Below are positions 37,804 through 47,766 of a stretch of 64,000 nucleotides of DNA, piece after piece. The DNA comes from Shewanella japonica. GTDB lineage: Bacteria; Pseudomonadota; Gammaproteobacteria; Enterobacterales; Shewanellaceae. Each line of letters begins with the position of its first letter. Position 1 is the stretch's first letter. The position numbers were made by a program, and so were the translations under genes. The stretch is from contig NZ_CP020472.1 of assembly GCF_002075795.1 (NCBI RefSeq), positions 4,024,501 through 4,088,500 on the forward strand, in the 5' to 3' direction. The notes under the pieces were generated by a model. That model saw nothing but the letters and a program-made list of their open reading frames with translations. It did not search any database and had not been told where the DNA came from.

Positions 37804-39204
37804 TTAGTAAGTTGCTTCACGCTTTTTAGCTTCAGCATCCCATTGTGGAACAAGGTCTTTTAAGAATTTTTGCTTATCAGCATTCATCTTATCCATGTCC
37901 ATACCTAAGGCTTTTTGTGCTTTAGCTTTAGTCGAGATATCTGGAATAGCGATTGGCATTTTAACGCCTTTAGCTGCAAGTAATTGCGCTAACTTGATAC
38001 GCGCATCAGCTGCTTTATCAACTGCGCCACCTAGAATACGTAATGCTTCAGCTGGAGCATGAGCAGCAACACCGTGAGATGCAGTTGCAAAGTCCCAACG
38101 CCATTGACTGTGACGGATATCAGTTAAGATAGGTTTCATTTCCGCTTCAGTCGCACCAGCATCCCAAGCTGCACCCGCTTCGAAGTGAGCGTGTACAAGC
38201 TGAGTTTCAGCTCTTAGCTTAATTTCAGTAACACTTTTTTGATTCTCATGTGTTACTTCCATCATGAACTCTTTTGTTTTGCCTTCATGACAAGTTGCAC
38301 AAGTTTCGTCGAAACGATCAAATGGGTTACCCACTTTATGGTCTGTGAACTTACCTTTACCGTTTGCTTTAGCAACACGTGGCATGTGACAGTCAGTACA
38401 ACTTACGTTGTTTTTACCGTGCATACCTAACATCCAAGTTTCATAACCAGGGTGCTGTGCTTTTAACATAGGTGTTTTAGAAATTGCGTGAGTCCAATCA
38501 GCAAAGTTGATTGCGTCATAGTACACTTCCATTTCTTCAACAGTGGTACCGTTATCCCATGGGAATTTCACATAACCTTTACGGTCAGCTGTTTTCTCAA
38601 AGTAGTATTCAACGTGACACTGACCACAAACCATTGATTGCTTGTCTTTACGAGAAGCTTTATCAAAAGGCTTATCAATGGCTTCTAAAGCACGGTCAAC
38701 ATATGGACGAGAAATACGTAATTTTGGTGAACCTTTTACGTGACAATCACTACAACCGATAGTGTTAACGATTTCAGGACCGCCTTTAGCCCATTTACCT
38801 TTGAAGTAACCGTCTTCACCTTGCTCTTCAATCATGCGAGGTACGTCAGGGCTTTTACAGCTCCAACAAGCCATAGGCATTGGGCCATCATCTGGTCCAG
38901 TCGGTGCACCAGTACGTAAAGTGTTACGCACATCAGTCACAGCATAGTGGTGACCACGTGCTTTATTGTAATCTTTAGCAAACCCGTAACCTGCCCATAA
39001 CACAACTAGGTTTGGATCTTCTTCTAGCACATCAACAATTTCAGTACTTTCTGACGTTGCGTGCCAGCTTTCAAATTGCTGCTTATACTTGTCCTTGTAA
39101 ACATCGTTACGAGGTTCAGTCTTATCACTAGCCATTGCACTAGTCATCATAAAACTGGTTGCCATCAATGCGCTAAGCGCAATAACTCTTCCTTTCATCT
39201 TCAT
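37804..39204 (-). CDS. nrfA: Ammonia-forming cytochrome c nitrite reductase (cytochrome c552)
   Basis: A periplasmic pentaheme enzyme that reduces nitrite to ammonium with six electrons. The 466-residue precursor has a signal peptide ending AMA. Five heme sites are visible: the catalytic CWSCK (113-117), CSDCH (151-155), CGQCH (193-197), CTDCH (269-273) and CATCH (302-306). The protein closely resembles the Shewanella NrfA I recall. No nrfBCD genes accompany it, as usual in Shewanella, where CymA is the known electron donor. The start is ambiguous between GTG 39207, ATG 39204 and ATG 39198; a GGAG lies 7-10 nt before the first two. It is divergent from narQP. Confidence 0.97.
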   Translation of the reverse strand: MKMKGRVIALSALMATSFMMTSAMASDKTEPRNDVYKDKYKQQFESWHATSESTEIVDVLEEDPNLVVLWAGYGFAKDYNKARGHHYAVTDVRNTLRTGAPTGPDDGPMPMACWSCKSPDVPRMIEEQGEDGYFKGKWAKGGPEIVNTIGCSDCHVKGSPKLRISRPYVDRALEAIDKPFDKASRKDKQSMVCGQCHVEYYFEKTADRKGYVKFPWDNGTTVEEMEVYYDAINFADWTHAISKTPMLKAQHPGYETWMLGMHGKNNVSCTDCHMPRVAKANGKGKFTDHKVGNPFDRFDETCATCHEGKTKEFMMEVTHENQKSVTEIKLRAETQLVHAHFEAGAAWDAGATEAEMKPILTDIRHSQWRWDFATASHGVAAHAPAEALRILGGAVDKAADARIKLAQLLAAKGVKMPIAIPDISTKAKAQKALGMDMDKMNADKQKFLKDLVPQWDAEAKKREATY

Positions 39205-39319
39205 CACCGTTCATCTCCGTGTTACATTTTATTTTAAATATTCACGACATCTCCATGAACAAACTTATCCATTTAAGGTTAAATTAAGAATACCCCTTTA
39301 TGAGTATTGAACAATAAGC

Positions 39320-39333
39320 TTGCGCTAGATCAA
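39320..39333. promoter_or_regulatory. FNR/EtrA-like site between nrfA and narQ
   Basis: TTGCG-CTAG-ATCAA matches the FNR consensus TTGAT-N4-ATCAA except for two bases of the left half. It lies about 116-129 bp upstream of the nrfA ATG and about the same distance from narQ. Anaerobic control of nrfA by FNR-family proteins is established in enteric bacteria. No clear NarP 7-2-7 site could be picked out by eye. Confidence 0.5.
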
Positions 39334-39447
39334 CATGTTAATATGTTGTACATCACATTTTTGATTATCTGTTAATATAAAACAGTCATCGCTAAAGTAA
39401 TATTTGGCTATTATGAGCATTAAAAACAAACCAAAGTTGGATTTAAA

Positions 39448-41199
39448 ATGACAAAACGAGGCAGCCTAACCTCCACTATTCTTAGACTAATGTTAGTCCT
39501 AATTTTCATTTCTTCCAGCTTGGCGGTGTATTCAATTATCAACCTTACTTTCAGTATTGGTGATGCCCGAGCAATCAATGCATCAGGCTCGCTCCGTATG
39601 CAAAGTTATCGGTTAAAATTATTTTTAGACAGAGATGAGAAATTACTGAATGAAAAGATAAGTTTATTCGAAGCAACACTCCACTCTGAAGCGTTAGAAC
39701 GCTCATTAACTTGGTACAGTCCTGATGACTTGTCACAGCAATATTTATTGGTCATCAATAAGTGGGAACAAATGCGCTCCCACATTGAAAATAATCGACA
39801 AGATTTGTACTCAGCTTCGTTAAAAAATTTCGTTGATACGATTGATTTATTAGTGCTTGAAATGGAGCGCTTTGCAGCCCTCAAACTGCGTATTTTGGTC
39901 ATAGGCCAAATCATCGGGTTATTTTTAATGTTGATTGTTGCCACCGCAGCTACCCGATACACTCGTATCAGAATGGTAGAGCCTATACTCCAATTGATGG
40001 ATGTCGCCAACGCGATATCTAAGGGCAATTTCAAGGTTGATGTACCTCAGACAGAATATGTAGAGCTGCATGCACTAGGGGAAGCTTTCAAAAAAACCGC
40101 CTCTGAGCTCGATACTCTATATCAAGATCTTGAGGGACAAGTGAATGACAAAACTATTGCATTAACCCGTGCAAATAATGAGTTAAGCTTCTTATACGAC
40201 AACCTTATTCGACTTCACGCCGACAGCTTAGATTATAAATCACTCAGTTCAGCACTCACTCATTTACAACAGTTTGAAGATTTAGATTATGTCAGACTGG
40301 TTATTGAGCATGTTGATAACTCGGTCGATTGTATTGAAGCAGACAACGGCTGGATTGATACCAATAAGCAAGAACACACAGCTGATACAACCCAAGAAGC
40401 ACAAATTAAACCGGTAAAATATAACCTACAATTAGAAGATAAAAGCTTAGGTTATATTGAGGTGATTTCGCATAAACCACTCAATAATATGCTATTTGTT
40501 AATTTTGCTATGATGCTAACCCGTTCAATTGTTATTCATAATGCGACAGAGGAAAGACAGCAGCTAGCATTAATGGAAGAACGAGCGGTAATAGCCAGAG
40601 AACTCCATGATTCATTAGGACAACTTCTCTCCTATTTAAAAATTCAAGTCAGTTTGTTGCGCAAACAAATGGACCCCAATTGTATTACTGACAAAGTTGA
40701 AACCCAGCTGATAGATATTAATGATGGAGTCAGCACCGCATACGGCCAGCTTAGAGAACTTTTATCAACCTTTAGATTAACCATCAAAGATCCTAATTTA
40801 GGCCAAGCAATTGAAGTGATGTTAAGCCAATTGCGTAAGCAGTCTGGTATTGAAATTAATCTTAACTATCAGCTCTCACCACACTTACTAGCAGCGAAAC
40901 AACATATCCATGTTTTACAACTGACACGTGAAGCAACAATCAACGCGATCAAGCATGCAAAACCTTCAAAAATAGAAATTGATTGTTTTTTGGCAGATTC
41001 TGATATGATACACATCAATATCAAGGATGATGGAATTGGCGTGTCGCATCTAAAAGAACGAGATCAGCATTTTGGTATTGGGATCATGCATGAACGTGCA
41101 ACTAAACTGCATGGCAGCGTCAAGTTTGATAATAATCCGAAGGGCGGCACAACAGTCTCTCTCGTATTTCCACCCCAGCAGGAGCCTCTAAATGGGTAA
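39448..41199 (+). CDS. narQ: Nitrate/nitrite sensor histidine kinase NarQ
   Basis: A 583-residue inner-membrane kinase. Helix 1 (about 11-33) is followed by the ligand-binding P-box DARAINASGSLRMQSYR (39-55), a periplasmic four-helix sensor, helix 2 (about 147-168) and HAMP. A GAF-like region comes next, then a HisKA_3 dimerisation domain with the phospho-acceptor His387 in RELHDSLGQ and an HATPase domain (DDGIGV). It senses nitrate/nitrite and phosphorylates NarP, whose gene overlaps its end by 8 bp. Divergent from nrfA, its probable target. Confidence 0.95.
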   Translation: MTKRGSLTSTILRLMLVLIFISSSLAVYSIINLTFSIGDARAINASGSLRMQSYRLKLFLDRDEKLLNEKISLFEATLHSEALERSLTWYSPDDLSQQYLLVINKWEQMRSHIENNRQDLYSASLKNFVDTIDLLVLEMERFAALKLRILVIGQIIGLFLMLIVATAATRYTRIRMVEPILQLMDVANAISKGNFKVDVPQTEYVELHALGEAFKKTASELDTLYQDLEGQVNDKTIALTRANNELSFLYDNLIRLHADSLDYKSLSSALTHLQQFEDLDYVRLVIEHVDNSVDCIEADNGWIDTNKQEHTADTTQEAQIKPVKYNLQLEDKSLGYIEVISHKPLNNMLFVNFAMMLTRSIVIHNATEERQQLALMEERAVIARELHDSLGQLLSYLKIQVSLLRKQMDPNCITDKVETQLIDINDGVSTAYGQLRELLSTFRLTIKDPNLGQAIEVMLSQLRKQSGIEINLNYQLSPHLLAAKQHIHVLQLTREATINAIKHAKPSKIEIDCFLADSDMIHINIKDDGIGVSHLKERDQHFGIGIMHERATKLHGSVKFDNNPKGGTTVSLVFPPQQEPLNG

Positions 41200-41821
41200 A
41201 CCTTATTCAGTATTAGTAGTAGATGACCACCCGCTTCTTCGACGTGGTATTTGTCAGTTAATAACCTCAGACGGTGATTTTAAACTGTTTGGTGAAGCAG
41301 GAACGGGATTGGATGCGTTAACCGCCATCGGTGAAGACGAGCCGGATATTATTCTGCTCGACTTAAATATGAAGGGCATGTCAGGCTTAGATACACTTAA
41401 TGCAATGCGCCAAGAAGGAGTAACAGCCCGCATTGTTATTTTAACTGTATCAGATGCCAAACAAGATGTTGTTCGTCTGCTGCGAGCTGGCGCTGACGGA
41501 TACTTACTCAAAGACACTGAGCCTGATTTATTACTTGAGCAACTTAAAAAAGCCATGCTAGGTCATCGTGTGATCAGCGACGAAGTTGAAGAGTATATTT
41601 ACGAGCTGAAAAATGCTGACAATGATGAAACGTGGATAGCATCGCTCACACCACGTGAGCTGCAAATCCTTAAAGAGTTAGCAGAAGGCAAGAGTAATCG
41701 TGTTGTCGCAGAGGCGCTACACATCAGTGAAGGCACAGTAAAAGTGCATGTTAAAAACTTACTCCGTAAAGCAAATGCAAAATCCCGTACAGAAATGGCA
41801 GTAAGATATTTAAACCATTAG
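41192..41821 (+). CDS. narP: Nitrate/nitrite response regulator NarP
   Basis: A 209-residue NarL/FixJ-type regulator. The receiver has the acidic pocket VVDD (9-12), phospho-acceptor Asp57 in LLDLNM and the conserved Lys in GYLLKD. The C-terminal LuxR helix-turn-helix reads LTPRELQILKELAEGKSNRVVAEALHIS in two adjacent blocks. It starts 8 bp inside narQ and ends before a strong terminator. It probably controls the divergent nrfA. Confidence 0.94.
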   Translation: MGKPYSVLVVDDHPLLRRGICQLITSDGDFKLFGEAGTGLDALTAIGEDEPDIILLDLNMKGMSGLDTLNAMRQEGVTARIVILTVSDAKQDVVRLLRAGADGYLLKDTEPDLLLEQLKKAMLGHRVISDEVEEYIYELKNADNDETWIASLTPRELQILKELAEGKSNRVVAEALHISEGTVKVHVKNLLRKANAKSRTEMAVRYLNH

Positions 41822-41836
41822 CCTTCAAACTGACTC

Positions 41837-41867
41837 AAAAAAGGCGAACCCTTAGGTTCGCCTTTTT
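41837..41867 (+). terminator. Terminator of narQP
   Basis: Stem AAAAAGGCGAACC/GGTTCGCCTTTTT (ending at 41850, restarting at 41855) with a CTTA loop, 15 bp after the narP stop. Symmetric enough to serve both strands. Confidence 0.92.
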
Positions 41868-41918
41868 ATTGAAATGTAAACATTGAATACTTTATCTATT
41901 GCTCGTGTAAGCAAACCG

Positions 41919-42287
41919 CTATTGCTTAATGAACGAAATCCAGCTTTTTAGCGCTGTTTCAAAATCCTCAAGCCCACAAAACGATTCTGACTCCGCATCA
42001 TACATGCTCATCGACTCTTCTAGCTCAAAGTCTTCGTCAAAATCAATCGCGTTTACAAACACTCTAACCTGCTCACTATCAATGACCATAGCTAAGTCTT
42101 CTCTTTGCATTAACCATTCATTTTTCTTACTCGCACGAATAAGCTCGATTTGAGCTAATATCGCTTCGCAACGATTAACATCAGTAGCCAATTGCTCAGC
42201 AAAAAAACGCCCTAATATGGCATGCTCCATGCTAAATTCAGCAAACACAGTGCCGTCTAAACTGTTACGGCGAAACTCGTATTCCAT
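41919..42287 (-). CDS. yacL: UPF0231 family protein YacL
   Basis: A small cytoplasmic acidic protein of 122 residues that matches the YacL/UPF0231 pattern: MEYEFRRNSLDG at the start and MYDAESESFCGLEDFETAL near the end. Function is unknown in E. coli as well. The frame opens at a TTG (42299), but the ATG at 42287 fits the family start. Convergent with narP. Confidence 0.88.
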   Translation of the reverse strand: MEYEFRRNSLDGTVFAEFSMEHAILGRFFAEQLATDVNRCEAILAQIELIRASKKNEWLMQREDLAMVIDSEQVRVFVNAIDFDEDFELEESMSMYDAESESFCGLEDFETALKSWISFIKQ

Positions 42288-42480
42288 GATAAAACTCAAC
42301 TATAAGGCTTTGTTCTATTTTAACCGAAATTCCGGAAACCTGCTTAGTTAAGACATGTAAATAATGAAAATGTCCTGACTGAATAAATTCACTGTATTTC
42401 ACCTTCAATGCTAATATTATTTTCATTAAGGATTAAACCCCAAATAAATAATGCTACAACAATAGGATACAAGGATACCT

Positions 42481-43449
42481 ATGGATACAGGCTTTATATA
42501 TTGCTTATTGTTAACGGGATCGAATGCGGGTAAAAGTTTATCAGCAAGTGAGCTTGAACAATGGCAACCTAATGACGGATTACTTTGGGTGCATCTTCGT
42601 TATAGCCATCCTGACGCTCAACAATGGATCATTAACGCCCAGTTGCCTCAAACCGAAACTGACACATTATTAGCAGAGCACACTCGCCCTCGTACATTGA
42701 GCTCTCCTGATGGTATTTTAATGGCACTGCGCGGCATAAACCTTAATCCTAATTCAGCGCCTGAAGATATGGTATCGATGCGAATCTATGCCCAGCAACA
42801 TCGTATTATCTCCACCTGTGAGCGCCAACTGCAATCGGTTAAAGATATTGCCGAGCAGATCATTAACCACCCTAATAGTATTAACTCGAGTGCTAACTTT
42901 TTAGTGTCTTTGTGCGAACGATTAACCGAAAGAAAAATGGAGTTAATCCATAACCTTGAAGATGAACTCGACACCTTAGACGATCAAATCACCTTACCTA
43001 GCGCGGCAACGCTGCGAGTGGATATTGCTGAATTAAGAAAACAAACAGTGACCCTAAGGCGTTACTTCTCACCTCAAAGAGACGCATTATCGCGACTGCT
43101 CAATGATAGTCATTTCCTGTTTGATAATGAGCACAAATTACGCATACGTGAGATAAATGAAACCTTAATCAGAGTCATTGAAGATCTTGATGCTGTGCGT
43201 GATAGAGCGAGCGTAACTCAAGAGCAATTACAATCTCAGCAGTCAGAGCAGCTTAATAAACGGTTATATTTTCTTTCGTTAATCTCTGCGGTGTTTCTAC
43301 CATTAGGTTTTTTAACTGGGTTACTAGGGGTCAATATTGGTGGTATTCCAGGCACTGACATCCCTTGGGCTTTTTCGGCATTTTGTGCGGGATTAATTGT
43401 TCTTATTGCGCTGCAAATGTGGCTTTTTTATCGCCTCAAGTGGCTATAA
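42481..43449 (+). CDS. zntB: Zinc transporter ZntB (CorA-like family)
   Basis: A 322-residue inner-membrane protein of the CorA superfamily. A large cytoplasmic N-terminal domain with long helices (about 130-260) leads to two C-terminal membrane helices. The loop between them contains the GVN signature at about 283-285 (GFLTGLLGVNIGG). It is followed by polar and hydrophobic residues and a final positive YRLKWL, as in ZntB rather than Mg-specific CorA. Zinc transport is the family assignment; ion specificity is not proven here. Single gene ending in a terminator. Confidence 0.87.
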   Translation: MDTGFIYCLLLTGSNAGKSLSASELEQWQPNDGLLWVHLRYSHPDAQQWIINAQLPQTETDTLLAEHTRPRTLSSPDGILMALRGINLNPNSAPEDMVSMRIYAQQHRIISTCERQLQSVKDIAEQIINHPNSINSSANFLVSLCERLTERKMELIHNLEDELDTLDDQITLPSAATLRVDIAELRKQTVTLRRYFSPQRDALSRLLNDSHFLFDNEHKLRIREINETLIRVIEDLDAVRDRASVTQEQLQSQQSEQLNKRLYFLSLISAVFLPLGFLTGLLGVNIGGIPGTDIPWAFSAFCAGLIVLIALQMWLFYRLKWL

Positions 43450-43490
43450 AGCCAATGTAGATAAATGTTTAGCCAGTATTTAGGCATAAA

Positions 43491-43515
43491 AAAAGGACGC
43501 GCTCAGCGTCCTTTT
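43491..43515. terminator. Bidirectional terminator between zntB and fkpA
   Basis: Stem AAAAGGACGC (43491-43500) with GCGTCCTTTT (43506-43515) and loop GCTCA between convergent genes. Confidence 0.9.
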
Positions 43516-43528
43516 CTTTTAATCACAA

Positions 43529-44287
43529 TTACTGAGCAGCTGGCGCTTCTTCAGTTTGTGCTTTCTCGATTGAAAGTAACTCAACTTCAAATACTAAAGT
43601 TGAATTAGCTGGAATAGTACCAGTATCACGTTCGCCGTAAGCAAGTTCTGATGGGATAACGAACTTGTACTTAGCGCCAACAGGCATTAACTGAACACCT
43701 TCAGTCCAACCAGGAATAACACGGTTTAATGGGAATTTAGCTGGTTCGCCACGGCTGTATGAGCTATCGAACTCAGTACCATCAATTAACGTACCTTTGT
43801 AATGTACTTCAACCGTATCTTCAGCAACTGGCGTTTCGCCTTCACCCGCTTCTAATACTTCGTATTGTAAACCAGATTCAGTTGTAACAACGCCTTCTTT
43901 CGCCTTGTTAGTTTCTAGGAACTTTTTACCTTCCTCAACTGCTTTGCTCGCCATTAACTCTGCTTGCTCTGTACGTTTTTCACTTAGCTTAGCATCAAGT
44001 CCTTGAAGTACTGTTTGCATTTCTTCTTCAGTTAACTCAAGCGTATCAGCTAGTCCATCACTGAAACCTTGAATAACAAGAGTACGATCAACAGCAAAAC
44101 CTAGTTCTTCTTGTTCAGTAATATGACCTGCCATGTAACGACCAATTGAGCCACCAACACTGTAAGCTTCTTTTTGTGCATCAGTTGTTAATTCAACTTT
44201 CTTGGCAACAACTTCTTGTTCTTGGTTACATGCAGTAAGACCAACAACAGCCAATGCAACTAACGATAATTTGTAAATAGATTTCAT
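43529..44287 (-). CDS. fkpA: FKBP-type peptidyl-prolyl isomerase FkpA, lipoprotein form
   Basis: A 252-residue periplasmic folding factor with a lipobox LTAC (Cys20). The helical FKBP_N dimerisation domain (about 35-140) precedes the FKBP_C domain (about 150-242), marked by VEVHYKGTLIDGTEFDSSYSRG and IPSELAYGERDTGTIPANSTL. Catalyses prolyl cis-trans isomerisation. E. coli FkpA is soluble, whereas this one should be lipid-anchored. Divergent from the WD40-slyX pair, recalling the fkpA-slyX neighbourhood of enteric bacteria. Confidence 0.94.
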   Translation of the reverse strand: MKSIYKLSLVALAVVGLTACNQEQEVVAKKVELTTDAQKEAYSVGGSIGRYMAGHITEQEELGFAVDRTLVIQGFSDGLADTLELTEEEMQTVLQGLDAKLSEKRTEQAELMASKAVEEGKKFLETNKAKEGVVTTESGLQYEVLEAGEGETPVAEDTVEVHYKGTLIDGTEFDSSYSRGEPAKFPLNRVIPGWTEGVQLMPVGAKYKFVIPSELAYGERDTGTIPANSTLVFEVELLSIEKAQTEEAPAAQ

Positions 44288-44436
44288 TAAAGCTTCCTCA
44301 GCGTCCTTTAGCGGTTACAATAACCGGTAGGTAAAAATTTTGTATATATTTGGCCACTTTATACTAAATAAAGTGTTTTTAGCAATGGCCTGAATGATAA
44401 CGCAGCCATTAAGACAACTTTTATAGGAGCAAGTTC

Positions 44437-45402
44437 ATGTTTCGACTAATTATGCTGATTTTATGCATTTGCTCACTGACAGCCTGCCACCCCAAGGCTG
44501 ATAACGTCTTTAGTATTACGACTGACTCGAGTTATAGTGCGAGCTTGTCTCAAGATGCGCAGCTTGCCCTCGTCAGTACTTCAAGTAATGGGGTTCAATT
44601 ATGGGATCTCAAGGAAGAAAGCTTAAAATATCGCTGGCAACACAGTAACAAGGCCGATAATACTATCAATAATGTGTTTGATACTGCATTTTCAGCCAAT
44701 GCTCACTATGCAGCAACACTCACAACCGATTCATTAGCCATTTGGAATGTCGAAACTGGTCAATCTATCGGTTGGTGGTCACTGCCAGCATCGGCACAGT
44801 CTGTTGCGATTGCCAACAACGCCCAAACGTTAGTGGGATTAATTGATGGTTCTGTCATGTCACTAGCACCTGAGAAAAGTCTCATTAAGTTTTTAGGCCA
44901 TAATGAGCGCGTCTCGAGTGTCTCTATTTCGGCAGATGGCCAACGTGCATTAACAGGCTCTAATGACGGACAAGTCATTTTATGGCAAGCCACTACAGGG
45001 CAACCGATTCACCAATGGCAGTTCAGCTCTCGTATCGGCAAAGTGCAATTAAATCAAAGTGGCTCACTCAGTTTCGCGAGTGATATTACCGGAAATGGAA
45101 ATATCTATAACAACAGCGATGGCAAAGAAGTCACTTCATTAGCCATTAACCGCCGTCAAATGACCTTCAGCAGTGCTAGATTTATTCATCAGGATAAAAT
45201 ACTCGTCACAGGGTCACCCTCAAAAGAAATTATCCTTTGGCAGGTGCAATCGGGTAAAAAACTGGCCAATAGACAAATTCAGTTAACTAAAAACAGTCAA
45301 AATAGAGGCGCCGTTGTATACTCTATTGCAAGTGATGCTCAGCAAAATTTAGTCAGTATCAGTAATCAAGGTTTAGTTGAGTCATGGGGACCTCTACCTT
45401 AA
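44437..45402 (+). CDS. WD40-repeat lipoprotein
   Basis: A 321-residue protein with a lipoprotein signal (lipobox LTAC, Cys17) and four to six recognisable WD40-type blades, e.g. NGVQLWDLKEE, DSLAIWNVETG, GHNERVSSVSISADGQRALTG then DGQVILWQATTG, and KEIILWQVQSG. It probably acts as a periplasmic or outer-membrane beta-propeller scaffold. Function unknown. AGGAG precedes the ATG. It is followed 33 bp later by slyX on the same strand. Confidence 0.85.
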   Translation: MFRLIMLILCICSLTACHPKADNVFSITTDSSYSASLSQDAQLALVSTSSNGVQLWDLKEESLKYRWQHSNKADNTINNVFDTAFSANAHYAATLTTDSLAIWNVETGQSIGWWSLPASAQSVAIANNAQTLVGLIDGSVMSLAPEKSLIKFLGHNERVSSVSISADGQRALTGSNDGQVILWQATTGQPIHQWQFSSRIGKVQLNQSGSLSFASDITGNGNIYNNSDGKEVTSLAINRRQMTFSSARFIHQDKILVTGSPSKEIILWQVQSGKKLANRQIQLTKNSQNRGAVVYSIASDAQQNLVSISNQGLVESWGPLP

Positions 45403-45435
45403 AGCAATTCATCCCCATCAATGTGAGAGAAAAAC

Positions 45436-45648
45436 ATGCAAGATATGCAACAAAAAATTGATGATTTAGAAATGAAAATCGCTTTTCAAGATTCAACAAT
45501 CGAAGAGCTAAACCAAGAAGTCATTAAATTAAATGATTTAGTTGCGTTCCAACAACATCAAATGTCATTAATCGTCAATAAACTGCAAGCGATGGAGCCA
45601 AGCAATATGGCAACCCAAGCAGAAGAAACACCACCGCCACACTATTAA
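45436..45648 (+). CDS. slyX: SlyX family protein
   Basis: A 70-residue coiled-coil protein (about 3-50), with the SlyX pattern [17 protein letters not shown] and the proline-rich PPPHY end that is typical of the family. Function not established. It lies next to fkpA as in enteric bacteria, separated only by the WD40 gene. Confidence 0.92.
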   Translation: MQDMQQKIDDLEMKIAFQDSTIEELNQEVIKLNDLVAFQQHQMSLIVNKLQAMEPSNMATQAEETPPPHY

Positions 45649-45781
45649 TGTGTCATTGCATTTTATTTGTTACATTGATTACTCATGAAATCAAAAACTA
45701 AGGTGTCCTAAGCAAAACGCGATGTAAGCTTGTGCTACACCTAAGTTATACAAGATTAACTGCAAACATTTAAGGAACGTT

Positions 45782-46363
45782 ATGCCTGCAAGTGACATCA
45801 TGACAATAGCCCAAACTGGCGAAACAATTTTAACCCGCCAAACACAAGCTGTGGTGACATTTGATCAAGCTTTGGTTCAGCTTGCTAACAATATGATAGC
45901 AACAATGAACGCGGCTCATGGAGTGGGGATTGCAGCCCCACAAGTTTTCAGTAATTTAGCTATCTTCATCATGCATTCTAAACCTAACTCTCGTTATCCT
46001 GGCGCGCCACTCACCCAAGCGACTGTGGTGATTAACCCGCAAATTATTGCGGTGTCTGATGAAATGGAAACAGAGAATGAAGGCTGTTTATCTATAGCGG
46101 GACAACGTCTTGAAGTAACACGTCATAAAAGCATCACTGTTCGTTATCAGTCACTTCAAGGCGATAGTATCGAGCAGCAATTGGACGGTTTTATCGCACG
46201 AATTTTTCAACATGAGTTTGACCATTTGCAAGGTATTACCTTGCTTGAACGGGTCAAGATGCCAGAACTGCAATATGTCAATCAAGCTGACTTTCCGATA
46301 CCCAACCAGTCATACAATAACTTACATTCTCCATCACTCGACGGGCAAGGTGTGAGCCAATGA
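45782..46363 (+). CDS. def: Peptide deformylase (Def paralogue)
   Basis: A 193-residue enzyme that removes the formyl group from nascent polypeptides. All three motifs are intact: GVGIAAPQ (47-54), EGCLS (100-104, metal-binding Cys102) and HEFDH (144-148). It is not next to fmt here, so it is probably a second deformylase, with the housekeeping def elsewhere. The end overlaps the next lipoprotein gene by 4 bp (ATGA). A C-terminal extension of about 30 residues follows the catalytic domain. Confidence 0.9.
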   Translation: MPASDIMTIAQTGETILTRQTQAVVTFDQALVQLANNMIATMNAAHGVGIAAPQVFSNLAIFIMHSKPNSRYPGAPLTQATVVINPQIIAVSDEMETENEGCLSIAGQRLEVTRHKSITVRYQSLQGDSIEQQLDGFIARIFQHEFDHLQGITLLERVKMPELQYVNQADFPIPNQSYNNLHSPSLDGQGVSQ

Positions 46364-47727
46364 ATAAATTGCTCAGTATTGCCTTAATCTGTTTCAGCTT
46401 AACTGGCTGCGCATATAATAGCGTTTTAATTAATTATCCATCTCAAATTGCGCCGATAAAACAAAACCTAGCCAGTCCCTCACCTGCAGCCAAACTGCCT
46501 GAGCTAGCAGCACAAATCGACAGTAACGATGGCTTGTTGTATGCACAAGAAGCGGGGAGAGTCGCTCAAGTCTCTGGTAACTTTGAAGCCAGTAAAACCT
46601 ACTATGAACAAGCGATTAGCGCTTATAAAGCCTTTGATGACAGAGCCACAATTAGCGCCTCTGATCTGACTGCCACCGCCAGTAGTTTAGTATTAAACGA
46701 TAATGCCATCCCTTATCGTGGACCAGGTTATGAGCGCATTATGGTGCATCAATATCAAGCCTTTAATTATCTCTTTTCTGGCGATGCACAGGGTGCATTA
46801 GTCGAAGTTCGCCGCAGTAACCAACTGCAAAGCAGTGAACAAGCACGCTACCAAAAATCTCAAAAGTCAGTTAGAGCAATGGCTAACGGTACGATTGATA
46901 GCGAAATTAACAAACTAGACCAAGCGACAGGTACTGTCACTAGCTCGTTTTTGAATGCTTACAGTTATTACACCACAGGCTTGTTGCATGAGTTATTAGG
47001 TGAGCCTAACGATGCGTACATTGACTACAGAAAAGCCGCTCAAATCACTCCCAATAATAAGTACTTGCAACAAGACCTAGTTAGACTCGCTAAGCAACTT
47101 TCCATGCCGCAATATGATGAATTTAAACGTCGTTGGGGTGATGCTATTTTACCTAAAAAAGGTCAAGGCCAAGTGGTTATGGCGGTTGAAAAAGGCTTTG
47201 TACCAGAAAAACAAAGCCTAACGGTCCCCTTCACTATTGATGGCAACTGGCAAACCGTGTCACTTGCAACTTACCAGCCCCATAGGCAACAAATTGCACC
47301 ATCCACAATCCAAGGGCTCGGAACCGTTTTAAAAGCGGAACCTATTGCCAATATCGATGCCTTAGCAATTAATGCATTAAAAGAAGATTTACCTGCAGCC
47401 TTGGTGCGTCAAGCTGCGCGGGTCTATACTAAGTCTGAAATGACTCGAAGCGTCGAAAGTGGCAGTAAACGCCGTAATAACGAAGCAGATGCGGCGGCAA
47501 TATTAATGCAAATTTTTAACGTTGTGACAGAGCAAGCTGACAGACGAAGTTGGTTAACCTTGCCCCGACAAGCACAAATTGCCCGCCAGTACATAGAGCC
47601 AGGCGAGTATCAAATCCGTTTAGGCAACAGTCCTGCGGCTAAAATTGATGTAAAACCAAACCGTGCAACATTAATTTGGGTGATAGAGACTGGAAATCAA
47701 ACCCGTTTTTATTCAATAATTATCTAA
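46360..47727 (+). CDS. COG3014-type lipoprotein of unknown function
   Basis: A 455-residue lipoprotein (lipobox LTGC, Cys17). The first half has TPR-like helical segments (LYAQEAGRVAQVSGNFEASKTYYEQAISAY; TTGLLHELLGEPNDAYIDYRKA). The second half is beta-rich and ends in an RFYSIII tail. Translationally coupled to def and followed by lpoB 27-39 bp later, so it may take part in peptidoglycan synthesis control. That is inference from context; the family has no proven role that I know. Confidence 0.75.
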   Translation: MNKLLSIALICFSLTGCAYNSVLINYPSQIAPIKQNLASPSPAAKLPELAAQIDSNDGLLYAQEAGRVAQVSGNFEASKTYYEQAISAYKAFDDRATISASDLTATASSLVLNDNAIPYRGPGYERIMVHQYQAFNYLFSGDAQGALVEVRRSNQLQSSEQARYQKSQKSVRAMANGTIDSEINKLDQATGTVTSSFLNAYSYYTTGLLHELLGEPNDAYIDYRKAAQITPNNKYLQQDLVRLAKQLSMPQYDEFKRRWGDAILPKKGQGQVVMAVEKGFVPEKQSLTVPFTIDGNWQTVSLATYQPHRQQIAPSTIQGLGTVLKAEPIANIDALAINALKEDLPAALVRQAARVYTKSEMTRSVESGSKRRNNEADAAAILMQIFNVVTEQADRRSWLTLPRQAQIARQYIEPGEYQIRLGNSPAAKIDVKPNRATLIWVIETGNQTRFYSIII

Positions 47728-47766
47728 CTCGACTATTTATAAGTCATATTCAATATGGAACTTACT

